From: Burkholderiales bacterium
Lineage (GTDB): Bacteria > Pseudomonadota > Gammaproteobacteria > Burkholderiales > Burkholderiaceae
Assembly (NCBI GenBank): GCA_947447845.1
Contig: CANFNO010000048.1
Location: forward strand, 1 to 10,367
Length of the DNA stretch: 10,367 bases
Direction of reading: 5' to 3'
The notes below the pieces were generated by a model that worked only from the letters and a program-made list of their open reading frames with translations, did no database searches and was not told the origin of the DNA. Shown in pieces: positions 1 to 5,708 of this stretch; positions within the stretch are counted from its first letter, which is position 1; each line of letters starts with the position of its first letter. Both the position numbers and the translations under genes were made by a program.

Positions 1-1491
1 GATCCCAAGGTGCGGCAGGACCTGGAGATCCTGATCGCTTCGCGCGACCTCGGCATCAGCCAGACTGAAGTCACGCACCAATACCTGCTGGACACCGTGA
101 ATGCGGCACAGCTCGTCTACTGGGGATTGGACACTTTGCTGGATGCCAGAAACAAGCCCGCGCGACAGGCGCGCGCACTGATACGGCTCAAGCGCTACGC
201 CGGGCTTGAGGAGGGCTTCACGCCCATAGCCACATTGGCCAAAGACCGGACGAGCGAGGAGTTGTCCAGAACCGGCCTGACCGGCCCCTATATCGAAGGA
301 GTCAAGCAACAACTCGACAACACCGAACACTATCTTCAAGGCCTCTCCGCGCTCTTTACCAAAGCCAAATTGACGGGCTGGGAATCTGACTTTGCGGTGC
401 TGAGCCGGCAACTCCGGGAGTACGACGATTGGCTGCGCCAGCAGGTGCTCCCCCGTGCGCGACAAGAGGCACGCTTGCCAGCGGCCGTGTATGCCGATTT
501 CCTGAAACAGGTGGGCGTGGATGCGGAGCCTGAGGCCCTGATCGAAAGTGCCAGCTTTAACTTTGCCGAAGTGCGCGACGAGATGCAGGTGCTGGCCAGG
601 CAAATAGCTGCCAAGCACCATTGGCCATCGGGCGACTATCGTGCGGTTCTGGCCCGTCTCAAGCTGCAACAAATGACACCACAACAAGTGCTGCCGCGAT
701 ACAGGCAACGCCTTCGGGAGATTGAAGCCATCATCCGCCGCGAAAAACTGGTCACCTTGCCCAATCGCAAACCGGTGATCCGAATCGCCACGGACGCCGA
801 AGCAGCCGAGGTGGGCGCCCCCTTTATGCGACCACCCCGCCTGCTTGGCAACACCGGTGAATATGGTGAATTCGTCTTGCCCTTGAGCAACCCGCACGCC
901 AAGTCCGCCGCCAAGATGGATGATTCCACCTTTGACGCGGTCACCTGGACCTTGGCTGCCCACGAAGCCAGGCCAGGACATGAGTTGCAGTTCTCAGCCA
1001 TGGTGGAGCGTGGCACCTCTGTGGCCCGGGCCATATTTGCCGACAACAGTGCCAACACCGAAGGCTGGGCCTTGTACTCCGAAGCGTTGATGCTGCCCTT
1101 TATGCCGCCCGAGGGGCAACTCGCTTCATTGCAACTGCGCCTGCTACGCATGGCCCGCGCCTTTCTGGACCCGATGGTGAACCTGGGCCGAATCAGCACA
1201 GCGGAGGCCAAACAGGTTTTGATGGAGCAGGTCGTTCTTTCTGAGCCGGACGCGCAACAGGAAGTAGACCGCTACGCTTTCAATGCCCCAGGCCAGGCCA
1301 CCTCGTACTACTACGGTTACACGCAGATCCGCTCGATACGAACGCTGGCCGAAATCGCACTGGGAAAGAAATTCAACCTGATGGCCTTCAATGACTTTGT
1401 TCTGGACCAAGGCTTGCTGCCGCCCAGATTACTAAAGCAGGCCGTCATGCAAGAGTTTGTGCCCACGCAAATGTCGCGCAGCGGCAAATAA
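1..1491 (+). CDS. DUF885 family metallopeptidase-like protein, 5' partial
   Basis: The reading frame is open to the first base of the window (GAT CCC AAG GTG), so the N-terminus lies outside; the GTG at 10 is internal, not a start. About 496 residues are present of a family usually near 600. The family signature is clear: an HEARPGH zinc-binding motif (HExxxxH type) at 961-981, a downstream NTEGWALYSE motif whose Glu codon at 1060-1062 is the likely third metal ligand, and a tyrosine-rich SYYYGYTQI segment near 1303-1329, followed by the usual C-terminal helices. DUF885 proteins resemble zinc carboxypeptidase-type enzymes; many are exported, but the signal region is not visible here. It lies on the opposite strand to the cassettes, is convergent with the DUF3291 gene, and is part of the chromosomal flank. 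The substrate is unknown. Confidence 0.9.
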   Translation, partial: DPKVRQDLEILIASRDLGISQTEVTHQYLLDTVNAAQLVYWGLDTLLDARNKPARQARALIRLKRYAGLEEGFTPIATLAKDRTSEELSRTGLTGPYIEGVKQQLDNTEHYLQGLSALFTKAKLTGWESDFAVLSRQLREYDDWLRQQVLPRARQEARLPAAVYADFLKQVGVDAEPEALIESASFNFAEVRDEMQVLARQIAAKHHWPSGDYRAVLARLKLQQMTPQQVLPRYRQRLREIEAIIRREKLVTLPNRKPVIRIATDAEAAEVGAPFMRPPRLLGNTGEYGEFVLPLSNPHAKSAAKMDDSTFDAVTWTLAAHEARPGHELQFSAMVERGTSVARAIFADNSANTEGWALYSEALMLPFMPPEGQLASLQLRLLRMARAFLDPMVNLGRISTAEAKQVLMEQVVLSEPDAQQEVDRYAFNAPGQATSYYYGYTQIRSIRTLAEIALGKKFNLMAFNDFVLDQGLLPPRLLKQAVMQEFVPTQMSRSGK

Positions 1492-1527
1492 GGGCCAGCC
1501 CGTCGCGCTATTTTGCGGCGCGGATGT

Positions 1528-1941
1528 TCATCGCGGTTTGGTGGATCGGGGTTGCGCAATCTGGTAAGCCAAATGCGCAGCGCTAGGATGATTCACTTTG
1601 GATGGACGACCATCCTGCTGCATGCGCTGATGCGCCACATCCCATCCAGGCAATTCCGGTTCGGCTTGCTCCCAATGGACGACCGACGCTTCGTCGCACC
1701 AATGGGCCAGGCGCTTCATGGCCTTGCGATGGGAGCCTGAAGAAACATACGCCCGCATGGCCTTCAGATCGGTCCATTGCGTACATGTCCAATACGTCCG
1801 ATGGGCATCCGGCAACAACTCCACCGCACCATTGCCAGCGGCTGCGCGCGCTTGGCGATGTGCTCGCAGCGTATAGAAAAAGAACGCTGGCAAATACCAG
1901 ACCGAGCGGATGCGCAGACGCGTGACGGATATCAGGGGCAT
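1528..1941 (-). CDS. DUF3291-type (monooxygenase-like fold) protein
   Basis: 137 residues from an ATG at 1941. The start MPLISVTRLRIRSVWYLPAF, the middle stretch TYWTCTQWTDLKAMRAYVSSGSHRKAM and the block WCDEASVVHW, followed by GRPSKVNHPS, match what I recall of the DUF3291 / spheroidene-monooxygenase-like dimeric alpha/beta barrel proteins, which are often found as single genes in proteobacterial chromosomes. No heme or flavin ligand can be assigned by eye. The gene is convergent with the DUF885 gene (36 bp apart). It has the same orientation as the cassettes but no attC follows it, so I treat it as the chromosomal gene next to the distal end of the array. Its start codon lies about 7 nt from a residual attC-like heptamer at 1948-1954, so insertion of the array may have replaced its native promoter. 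Confidence 0.8.
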   Translation of the reverse strand: MPLISVTRLRIRSVWYLPAFFFYTLRAHRQARAAAGNGAVELLPDAHRTYWTCTQWTDLKAMRAYVSSGSHRKAMKRLAHWCDEASVVHWEQAEPELPGWDVAHQRMQQDGRPSKVNHPSAAHLAYQIAQPRSTKPR

Positions 1942-1947
1942 TGAGGC

Positions 1948-1954
1948 CTTAGGT
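1948..1954 (-). other. Residual attC half-site at the distal array end
   Basis: The minus strand reads ACCTAAG here, one base from an RYYYAAC R'' box, at the expected distance after the C15 stop codon (1972-1974). No matching GTTRRRY partner follows before or within the DUF3291 gene. This may be the remnant of a deleted last attC, or chance. Confidence 0.3.
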
Positions 1955-1971
1955 GTGCAAAAGATTCGGCA

Positions 1972-2454
1972 TCACTTTGCGGCGGACGGGAATGTGACAA
2001 AGAAATACGCCAAGAGGCCGCCCAAGACAACGAATGCGTGCGGAAGTGCAACGTGCACCCACATTGCAGTTCGGCCAAGAACCCACCAAGACTCACTCTC
2101 CCACCATGCCTGCCAAGTACTGGAAACTTGATGAGGAAATTGGACTTCTTCTCCACCGCGAAAGTGCTCTTCGATCTGCTCAACCCTGGCGTAATAACCT
2201 AGCTGAAAGGCCTTCCAGAAAGCCTCTAATAACCAGAACAGCAATGCCCCAGCTGCCGCAAGCAAGAAAACAAGATTGGCTTTACTGGCAAATGCTCCGA
2301 CCAAAGAAGCGAGGCCAAAGGTAACGCTCCAAGCCTTGATCGTTATTGCCCGTGCGTCGAAATCCTCTATTGTCTTTTGCAGATGGTAGTACTCCACCTG
2401 CAGCGCGGCGTCGACTGCCTTCGGGGAATACTGAGACGTGAGTTTGGTTGCCAC
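1972..2454 (-). CDS. C15: predicted three-helix membrane protein, unknown family
   Basis: 160 residues if started at the GTG at 2454, 7 nt after the core box. A longer TTG start (2478, 168 residues) would begin inside the upstream attC and is less likely. No ATG lies near the N-terminus and no clear SD is visible. A charged, helical N-terminal region (VEYYHLQKTIEDFDARAITIK) leads into two closely spaced hydrophobic segments (about residues 43-57 and 60-77). An amphipathic stretch with ARVEQIEEHFRGGEE and a Trp-rich segment (WQAWWESESWW) follow, then a third hydrophobic segment near the C-terminus. The arrangement loosely recalls small two- or three-helix membrane effectors, but I do not recognise the family. 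This is the oldest-position cassette and is followed by no complete attC. Confidence 0.7.
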   Translation of the reverse strand: MATKLTSQYSPKAVDAALQVEYYHLQKTIEDFDARAITIKAWSVTFGLASLVGAFASKANLVFLLAAAGALLFWLLEAFWKAFQLGYYARVEQIEEHFRGGEEVQFPHQVSSTWQAWWESESWWVLGRTAMWVHVALPHAFVVLGGLLAYFFVTFPSAAK

Positions 2455-2460
2455 TGTGCT

Positions 2461-2517
2461 GCCTAAGGTCGAAGCCAAGCAGAGTAGCAGGCATCCGCCT
2501 TGGGCGACAAGTTAAAG
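2461..2517 (-). other. attC of cassette C14 (57 bp, altered crossover base)
   Basis: The bounding boxes on the plus strand are GCCTAAG (2461-2467) and GTTAAAG (2511-2517). Inner arms pair well (GTCG with CGAC, CCAAG with CTTGG). On the coding strand R'' is CTTTAAC and carries the toxin stop codon. R' is CTTAGGC rather than GTTAGGC, so the G next to the strand-exchange point is changed. Confidence 0.75.
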
Positions 2518-2805
2518 CCTACCCAACCAGTAGCCCGGCCGTCGACGATGTGCGGCAACGACCAGAATTTCAATGTCAGCATCAACAATTCGATAGAGGA
2601 TGTTGTAAGGGAAGCCTGGAACGCGGTACTTACGAATAGCCGGCGGAAATTCGACTCGATAACGATCGGGAGCTTCGCAGACGGCCCCCATTGCAACATC
2701 GAACGCCAACAAGTATCTTGCGCCGAGCCCAACTTGACAGGACTCGTAGTGGGCCACATGCTCAAGGTGCTCAACGCGCGCGGCTTCGCTAAAGAAATAG
2801 CTCAC
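2512..2805 (-). CDS. C14 toxin: RelE/ParE superfamily
   Basis: 97 residues from a GTG start that overlaps the antitoxin stop (GTGA), a typical translationally coupled toxin-antitoxin arrangement. The fold features are of the RelE/ParE type: a helical N-terminus (SEAARVEHLEHVAHYES), then GARYLLAFDVAMGAVCEAPDRYR, a strand with RKYRVPGFPYNILYRI, and the C-terminal AAHRRRPGYWLGRL typical of this group. Such toxins inhibit translation as ribosome-dependent RNases (RelE type) or poison gyrase (ParE type); the sequence alone does not decide which. The stop codon TAA lies inside the attC R'' box. The partner is the small antitoxin directly upstream. Confidence 0.85.
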   Translation of the reverse strand: MSYFFSEAARVEHLEHVAHYESCQVGLGARYLLAFDVAMGAVCEAPDRYRVEFPPAIRKYRVPGFPYNILYRIVDADIEILVVAAHRRRPGYWLGRL

Positions 2806-3026
2806 TTGAGCAAAGCATTTGCTTGCCGTCGCACTTCTTCAGCAGGTATCCGTTTGGACAACCCTTGATCCATTTCCGCAGCCCGGTGCGCCGCCTCTTG
2901 AAACCAAAGCGGTTCAATTTCGGATTCGGACAGCGCATCAAGGCTTGCCAAAAGCTGCGCTGCCAATTCCGCCCGTTCTTGCACCGGTAGGGACAGTGCT
3001 TCGTTGGTAATGGTTGCAGTATTCAT
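2802..3026 (-). CDS. C14 antitoxin: addiction module component (Unstab_antitox type)
   Basis: 74 residues, ATG at 3026 with AGGA (coding strand, 3037-3034) 7 nt upstream. The pattern ALSLPVQERAELAAQLLASLD, then EIEPLWFQEAAHRAAEMDQG and a final IPAEEVRRQANALL, is that of the short addiction-module antitoxin family (TIGR02574/PF09720 as I know it) that partners RelE-like toxins. It precedes and overlaps the toxin by 4 nt. It is expected to bind and neutralise the toxin and to be degraded faster. Its start is 30 nt after the upstream core box, leaving room for little more than part of a promoter inside the cassette; none is clear by eye. Confidence 0.85.
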   Translation of the reverse strand: MNTATITNEALSLPVQERAELAAQLLASLDALSESEIEPLWFQEAAHRAAEMDQGLSKRIPAEEVRRQANALLK

Positions 3027-3055
3027 GCGTAAATCCTAGCACTAATCTGCAAGTG

Positions 3056-3124
3056 CTTTAACGATCAAATTGAGCCGACTACCGAGCCTTGCCAAGGGCT
3101 GTTAGCTCCATCGACGGGTAAGAC
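3056..3124 (-). other. attC of cassette C13 (69 bp)
   Basis: The boxes on the plus strand are CTTTAAC (3056-3062) and GTAAGAC (3118-3124). The coding-strand R' is GTTAAAG and intact. R'' is GTCTTAC, one base from GTCTAAC. The outer arms align as inverted copies (CGATCAAATTGAGC against GCTCCATCGACGGG). Confidence 0.7.
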
Positions 3125-3610
3125 CTACGGTTGACGAACCACATGGAATGTTCTCTTTACCAGCGGTGTGCCTTCGAAGAGGATCGTCAGCGACCAATCA
3201 CCTGGCACAAGCTCGTGGTCTTCGCTCAGCATGTAGCAGTCAGTTGTTCGCAGAGCTCCATTGTCAGTTTCGTGTTCCATCGGTTCTTCGAAGGACTGAA
3301 TGCGCTTCCCGTCTGGTTTGGTAATGGGCGGATGTTCGATCAGGTAGACAACCTTGGCGACGCGCGGAAGGCCCTCTGCCTGCCACGTGAACCCGAAACC
3401 GATGCCCTTGCGAAGCGGCACTACTTCGGTTTGCTTCGTGATGACAAGGTCGCCGATAGTCGCGTAGCCCGCTGTTGATTGCGGCTGAGCATAGGATTGC
3501 TCTGGCTTGGGCTGTTCGCAGAGACCGGCAGACAGGACCTTGCTTCTCGTTGGCGCGGCAAGTGTTGACGATGCTGCAAGGAAAACGGCGATGGTGAAAA
3601 GGTGGCGCAT
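3125..3610 (-). CDS. C13: secreted DUF3859-type protein
   Basis: 161 residues from the ATG at 3610. This start is chosen because it begins a Sec signal peptide (MRHLFTIAVFLAASSTLAA, likely cleaved near residue 19). The same frame is open upstream to an ATG at 3697, but those 29 codons fall in the attC of C12. The mature part has the features I associate with DUF3859: a VVPLRKGIGFGFTW block (about residues 63-76), a HPPITKPDGKRIQSFEEP loop, and a C-terminal HELVPGDWSLTILFEGTPLVKRTFHV, suggesting a beta-sandwich periplasmic protein. Cysteines at 31 and 125 could form a disulfide. The function is unknown. No SD is visible before the ATG. Confidence 0.8.
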   Translation of the reverse strand: MRHLFTIAVFLAASSTLAAPTRSKVLSAGLCEQPKPEQSYAQPQSTAGYATIGDLVITKQTEVVPLRKGIGFGFTWQAEGLPRVAKVVYLIEHPPITKPDGKRIQSFEEPMEHETDNGALRTTDCYMLSEDHELVPGDWSLTILFEGTPLVKRTFHVVRQP

Positions 3611-3625
3611 GGTTGGTAGTAGCAG

Positions 3626-3692
3626 GTCTAGCGTTCGTGTTAAGCGGGCGTAGGGCCGCAGCCCCGGTGCTGCGCCCAATGGAGCCTTGTCA
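3626..3692 (-). other. Degenerate attC of cassette C12 (about 67 bp)
   Basis: An internal stem is visible (GGGC and GCAGC on the left against GCTGC and GCCC on the right), and the left arm TTAAGCGGGCG is inverted by the right arm. The coding-strand R' is GCTAGAC instead of GTTAGAC, and the R'' region (around TGACAAG) departs strongly from RYYYAAC. Position and fold support an attC that has decayed; the right limit is approximate. Confidence 0.55.
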
Positions 3693-4265
3693 TTCATTGC
3701 CGTGACCAGCCAAAAAGTCGGCGTCTTCTACTTCCGCGGTTCGGTTCTTTCGGCCGGGATAGCTAAGCCACTTCATCGCGATGTTGAGGTCAGTGATCAT
3801 GCTGACTGCGTCAACGCGTGTGCCATCGTCCAGGTCAATGTTCGACGTCGTGTGGGAATCCTTCAGGAGCGTCAGGTCGTAGCCTCGATCGAGCGCTGCG
3901 TACGCGGTGGCCCGGATGCACCAATTGGTTTGCGCGCCTGCAAGGACAATTTCGGTCGTTCCCAACTGACTCAGGGCGTCTTCCAGATTCGTCTCCTCGA
4001 ATGAAGACGGAAAGCGCTTGTATACCCGCTTCTCTCCGGCTGCGGGAACAAGTTCAGGCACCAGTTGCCAAGAGGATGATTCACGCGGCAACTCGTGACT
4101 TTCATGCTGGACCCATACCACCGGCACGCCGCCCTCCCGGGCTCGCTCCACTGCGCGTGCCACGTTTGTGATGACTCTTGGTGCGTCCCAGCATTCGGCC
4201 ATGACTCCGACCTGAACGTCTACGACTACAAGAGTGGATTGGTTGCCAGGGCGGATTGTGCTCAT
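3690..4265 (-). CDS. C12: isochorismatase-like cysteine hydrolase
   Basis: 191 residues, ATG at 4265, with a weak AGGT about 11 nt upstream. The catalytic triad of the isochorismatase-like superfamily is visible: Asp16 in LVVVDVQ, Lys83 in VYKRFPSSFEET, and Cys116 in LAGAQTNWCIRATAYAA, followed by DSHTT (about 136-140). Members hydrolyse amides, ureides or vinyl ethers (nicotinamidase, N-carbamoyl-sarcosine amidase and related enzymes). This protein lacks the extra domains of isochorismate lyases, so a small-amide hydrolase is the safer reading; the substrate is unknown. Length is normal for single-domain members. It is predicted cytoplasmic, with no signal peptide. The first 53 nt after the core box are non-coding leader, longer than in most cassettes here. 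Confidence 0.9.
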   Translation of the reverse strand: MSTIRPGNQSTLVVVDVQVGVMAECWDAPRVITNVARAVERAREGGVPVVWVQHESHELPRESSSWQLVPELVPAAGEKRVYKRFPSSFEETNLEDALSQLGTTEIVLAGAQTNWCIRATAYAALDRGYDLTLLKDSHTTSNIDLDDGTRVDAVSMITDLNIAMKWLSYPGRKNRTAEVEDADFLAGHGNE

Positions 4266-4318
4266 AGTGAAATTGACCTGATGTGGTGGTGGTGGACTAC
4301 GATAGGTGGAAGTCTGCG

Positions 4319-4447
4319 GCCTAACTTTTGAGGTAGGCGGGCGCCAGAGGGAATGCGCCGGGCACGTGAAGCAGAAGACTCATCTGTACTGCCTCACGAA
4401 CCTGGTGGCTTGTCGTTGGTGCTCCGCGTTGGTGCGAGGGGTTTGGC
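4319..4447 (-). other. attC of cassette C11 (129 bp, longest in the array)
   Basis: The boxes on the plus strand are GCCTAAC (4319-4325) and GTTTGGC (4441-4447). The interior folds in steps: GCGGGCGCCA on the left against TGGTGCTCCGC on the right, and an inner stem CGTGAAGCAG against CTGCCTCACG with 9 of 10 pairs. R'' (coding strand GCCAAAC) has one non-consensus base. Confidence 0.75.
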
Positions 4448-4448
4448 G

Positions 4449-4958
4449 TCACTGGGCGAAGCGCTTTTGCAACTGACTCAGCGTGAACGCGTTTCCTCGT
4501 TTGAAATAGTCCTTCATCCTCTGGGACTCTTCATCGCTTCCGAATCCGAGCCCGACGATCCGCAACAATGTCTTGCCATCTGGCGTTGGCTCGAAGTAAA
4601 GAACGGTCCACATCTCGCCGATCTTGGTCTTGAAAGGGAACTTGTCCGGCGCCTTGGCGACCCGGATCGAGAGCATCTTCTCTGGCTCGAAGGAAAGCAC
4701 CCTGTTCTCAATCGTTCCAGGGTCCCCAAGCGAACCCTTGGGGTCGTAGTTTGTACGCATCAAGCCATCAAGGCGGAGGTCGATGTCCACGTTCGGCGCC
4801 AACCACGACTTCAAGCCCGTGGTTGTAGTCCAGGCGGTCCACACCGTTGTGACTGGTGCAGCAACCACGCCTTCGGTGACGATGAAATCAAGCGCTCGTG
4901 CAGGAAGTGCCCACGCGACAAGACTGAACAAAGCGATAAAGCAGACCTTGATGTTCAT
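4449..4958 (-). CDS. C11: exported SRPBCC (AHSA1/START-like) protein
   Basis: 169 residues. The ATG at 4958 has a good AGGAG 7 nt upstream and begins a Sec signal peptide (about 22 residues, ending LPARA). The frame stays open upstream through attC10 to 5123, but that is array DNA. The mature part fits the SRPBCC/Aha1-like hydrophobic-pocket fold: VVAAPVTTVWTAWTTTTGLKSWLAP (about 31-55), LRTN/RTNYDPKG, GTIENRVLSFEPEKMLSIRV, and WTVLYFEPTPDGKTLLRIVGLGFGSDEESQRMKDYF, ending in a long helix. Such proteins bind lipids or small hydrophobic ligands; an exported version in a cassette suggests a periplasmic binding role (inference). It ends with TGA just before the attC box. Confidence 0.85.
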   Translation of the reverse strand: MNIKVCFIALFSLVAWALPARALDFIVTEGVVAAPVTTVWTAWTTTTGLKSWLAPNVDIDLRLDGLMRTNYDPKGSLGDPGTIENRVLSFEPEKMLSIRVAKAPDKFPFKTKIGEMWTVLYFEPTPDGKTLLRIVGLGFGSDEESQRMKDYFKRGNAFTLSQLQKRFAQ

Positions 4959-4995
4959 GCTGGACTCCTGGGTGACGACGAAAGTTGAAAGTGAC

Positions 4996-5082
4996 GCGTA
5001 ACGTTGGCGCTGTCCGGCACGCAGCATGGGTCGCGAAGCGGCCTTCGTGAGCTGCGTGTCCGTGACGAGCAACTTGTTAAGC
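4996..5082 (-). other. attC of cassette C10 (87 bp)
   Basis: The boxes on the plus strand are GCGTAAC (4996-5002) and GTTAAGC (5076-5082). The interior closely resembles the attC sites at 9650-9736 and 9160-9246 (shared GTTGGCGCTGTCCGGCACGC and GTCGCGAAGCGGC-type blocks). The BrnA stop codon sits in the R'' box. Confidence 0.92.
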
Positions 5083-5301
5083 AGCATGTGGCCAGTTGAT
5101 TTGCACTTTCCGACCATTGGCAAGACAGTCGCGCAGGTACAAGTTAATCAAACTCTGATAGGGCACGCCGGATTCCTCGGCCATTCCCTTGAAATAGTCC
5201 ACAACATCCTCAGAAAGGCGCATGGTTACAGGCTTCTTTAGCTTAGACGCATATGGGTTCTTGCGAGACTTCAGTTTGGAAAGGTCGTACTCTGCTTTCA
5301 T
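5077..5301 (-). CDS. brnA: C10 antitoxin: BrnA family
   Basis: 74 residues from the ATG at 5301, which overlaps the BrnT stop (ATGA), so the two genes are translationally coupled. The start MKAEYDLSKLKSRKNPYA and the ribbon-helix-helix region VTMRLSEDVVDYFKGMAEESGVPYQSLINLYLRDCL are typical of BrnA antitoxins, which bind the BrnT toxin and repress their own operon. The upstream open frame to 5391 lies inside brnT and is not used. The stop TAA is supplied by the attC R'' box at 5076-5082. As in other BrnTA modules, toxin precedes antitoxin. Confidence 0.87.
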   Translation of the reverse strand: MKAEYDLSKLKSRKNPYASKLKKPVTMRLSEDVVDYFKGMAEESGVPYQSLINLYLRDCLANGRKVQINWPHAA

Positions 5302-5585
5302 GGTTGTCCACCTCGATAAAACGCGCTTTCGCGCTTGGTCGCCTTGCGTGCAGAGATGATGCGAATAACTGCACCATGCTCTCGCTCGCAATGACAGACG
5401 ATGAGGAGCTTTGCACCAGAGCTCATACCAAGCATCAGGAAGCGCTCCTCGTCGGATGAGTGTTCCTCATCGAAGAACTGAACGCCAAATTCATCGAAGA
5501 AAATCGATTTCGCTTCTTCAAAAGACACCTGATGCTTTTTGAGATTCGCAATGGCTTTGGGCTCATCCCATTCGAACTTAATCAT
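5298..5585 (-). CDS. brnT: C10 toxin: BrnT family ribonuclease toxin
   Basis: 95 residues from the ATG at 5585 (MIKFEWDEPKAIANLKKHQV), the usual BrnT start. The rest fits the family: SFEEAKSIFFDEFGVQFFDEEHSSDEERFLMLGMSSGAKLLIVCHCE, then IRIISARKATKRESAFYRG, where the RIISARKATKRE segment carries the conserved basic residues. BrnT has a RelE-like fold and inhibits translation by RNA cleavage. A TTG at 5609 in the same frame lies upstream of the predicted -10 and is rejected as start. The toxin is followed directly by brnA. A strong promoter lies just upstream inside the cassette, so this module need not rely on the array promoter. Confidence 0.88.
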   Translation of the reverse strand: MIKFEWDEPKAIANLKKHQVSFEEAKSIFFDEFGVQFFDEEHSSDEERFLMLGMSSGAKLLIVCHCEREHGAVIRIISARKATKRESAFYRGGQP

Positions 5586-5591
5586 ATGTAC

Positions 5592-5619
5592 ATTGTATTT
5601 ATCGTTCAACCCAAGTCAA
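5592..5619 (-). promoter_or_regulatory. Internal sigma70-type promoter of the brnTA cassette
   Basis: On the minus strand TTGACT (5619-5614) and TACAAT (5597-5592) are separated by 16 nt, a near-consensus pair. The expected transcription start falls at or within a base or two of the brnT ATG (5585), implying a leaderless or almost leaderless message. An 8-bp palindrome ATGTACAT (5586-5593) overlaps the -10 and start region and is a candidate BrnA operator (inference). Confidence 0.65.
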
Positions 5620-5638
5620 GCTACGAGTAACTGCAGCT

Positions 5639-5708
5639 GTTTAACGTTGAAGCTCAGCCGACCAAGCCAGCGGAGCTTGCGCGGGTCGGATGGTGCGACC
5701 GGTTAGGC
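5639..5708 (-). other. attC of cassette C9 (70 bp)
   Basis: The boxes on the plus strand are GTTTAAC (5639-5645) and GTTAGGC (5702-5708), with an imperfect inverted interior rich in GC. Coding-strand R' is GTTAAAC. The GNAT stop codon lies in R''. Confidence 0.88.

Noticed and set aside
636..1211. Long open frame on the minus strand inside the DUF885 gene
   Set aside because: Shadow of a clearly recognised gene; the protein is Ser/Arg-rich and matches no family.
1501..1520. Possible hairpin CGTCGC/GCGGCG between the convergent DUF885 and DUF3291 genes
   Set aside because: Only 6 bp with a G-T pair and no T-tract on either strand; not convincing as a terminator.
4353..4988. 211-codon open frame on the plus strand
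   Set aside because: Antisense to the SRPBCC gene, whose signal peptide, SD and family pattern are clear; it also spans the attC.
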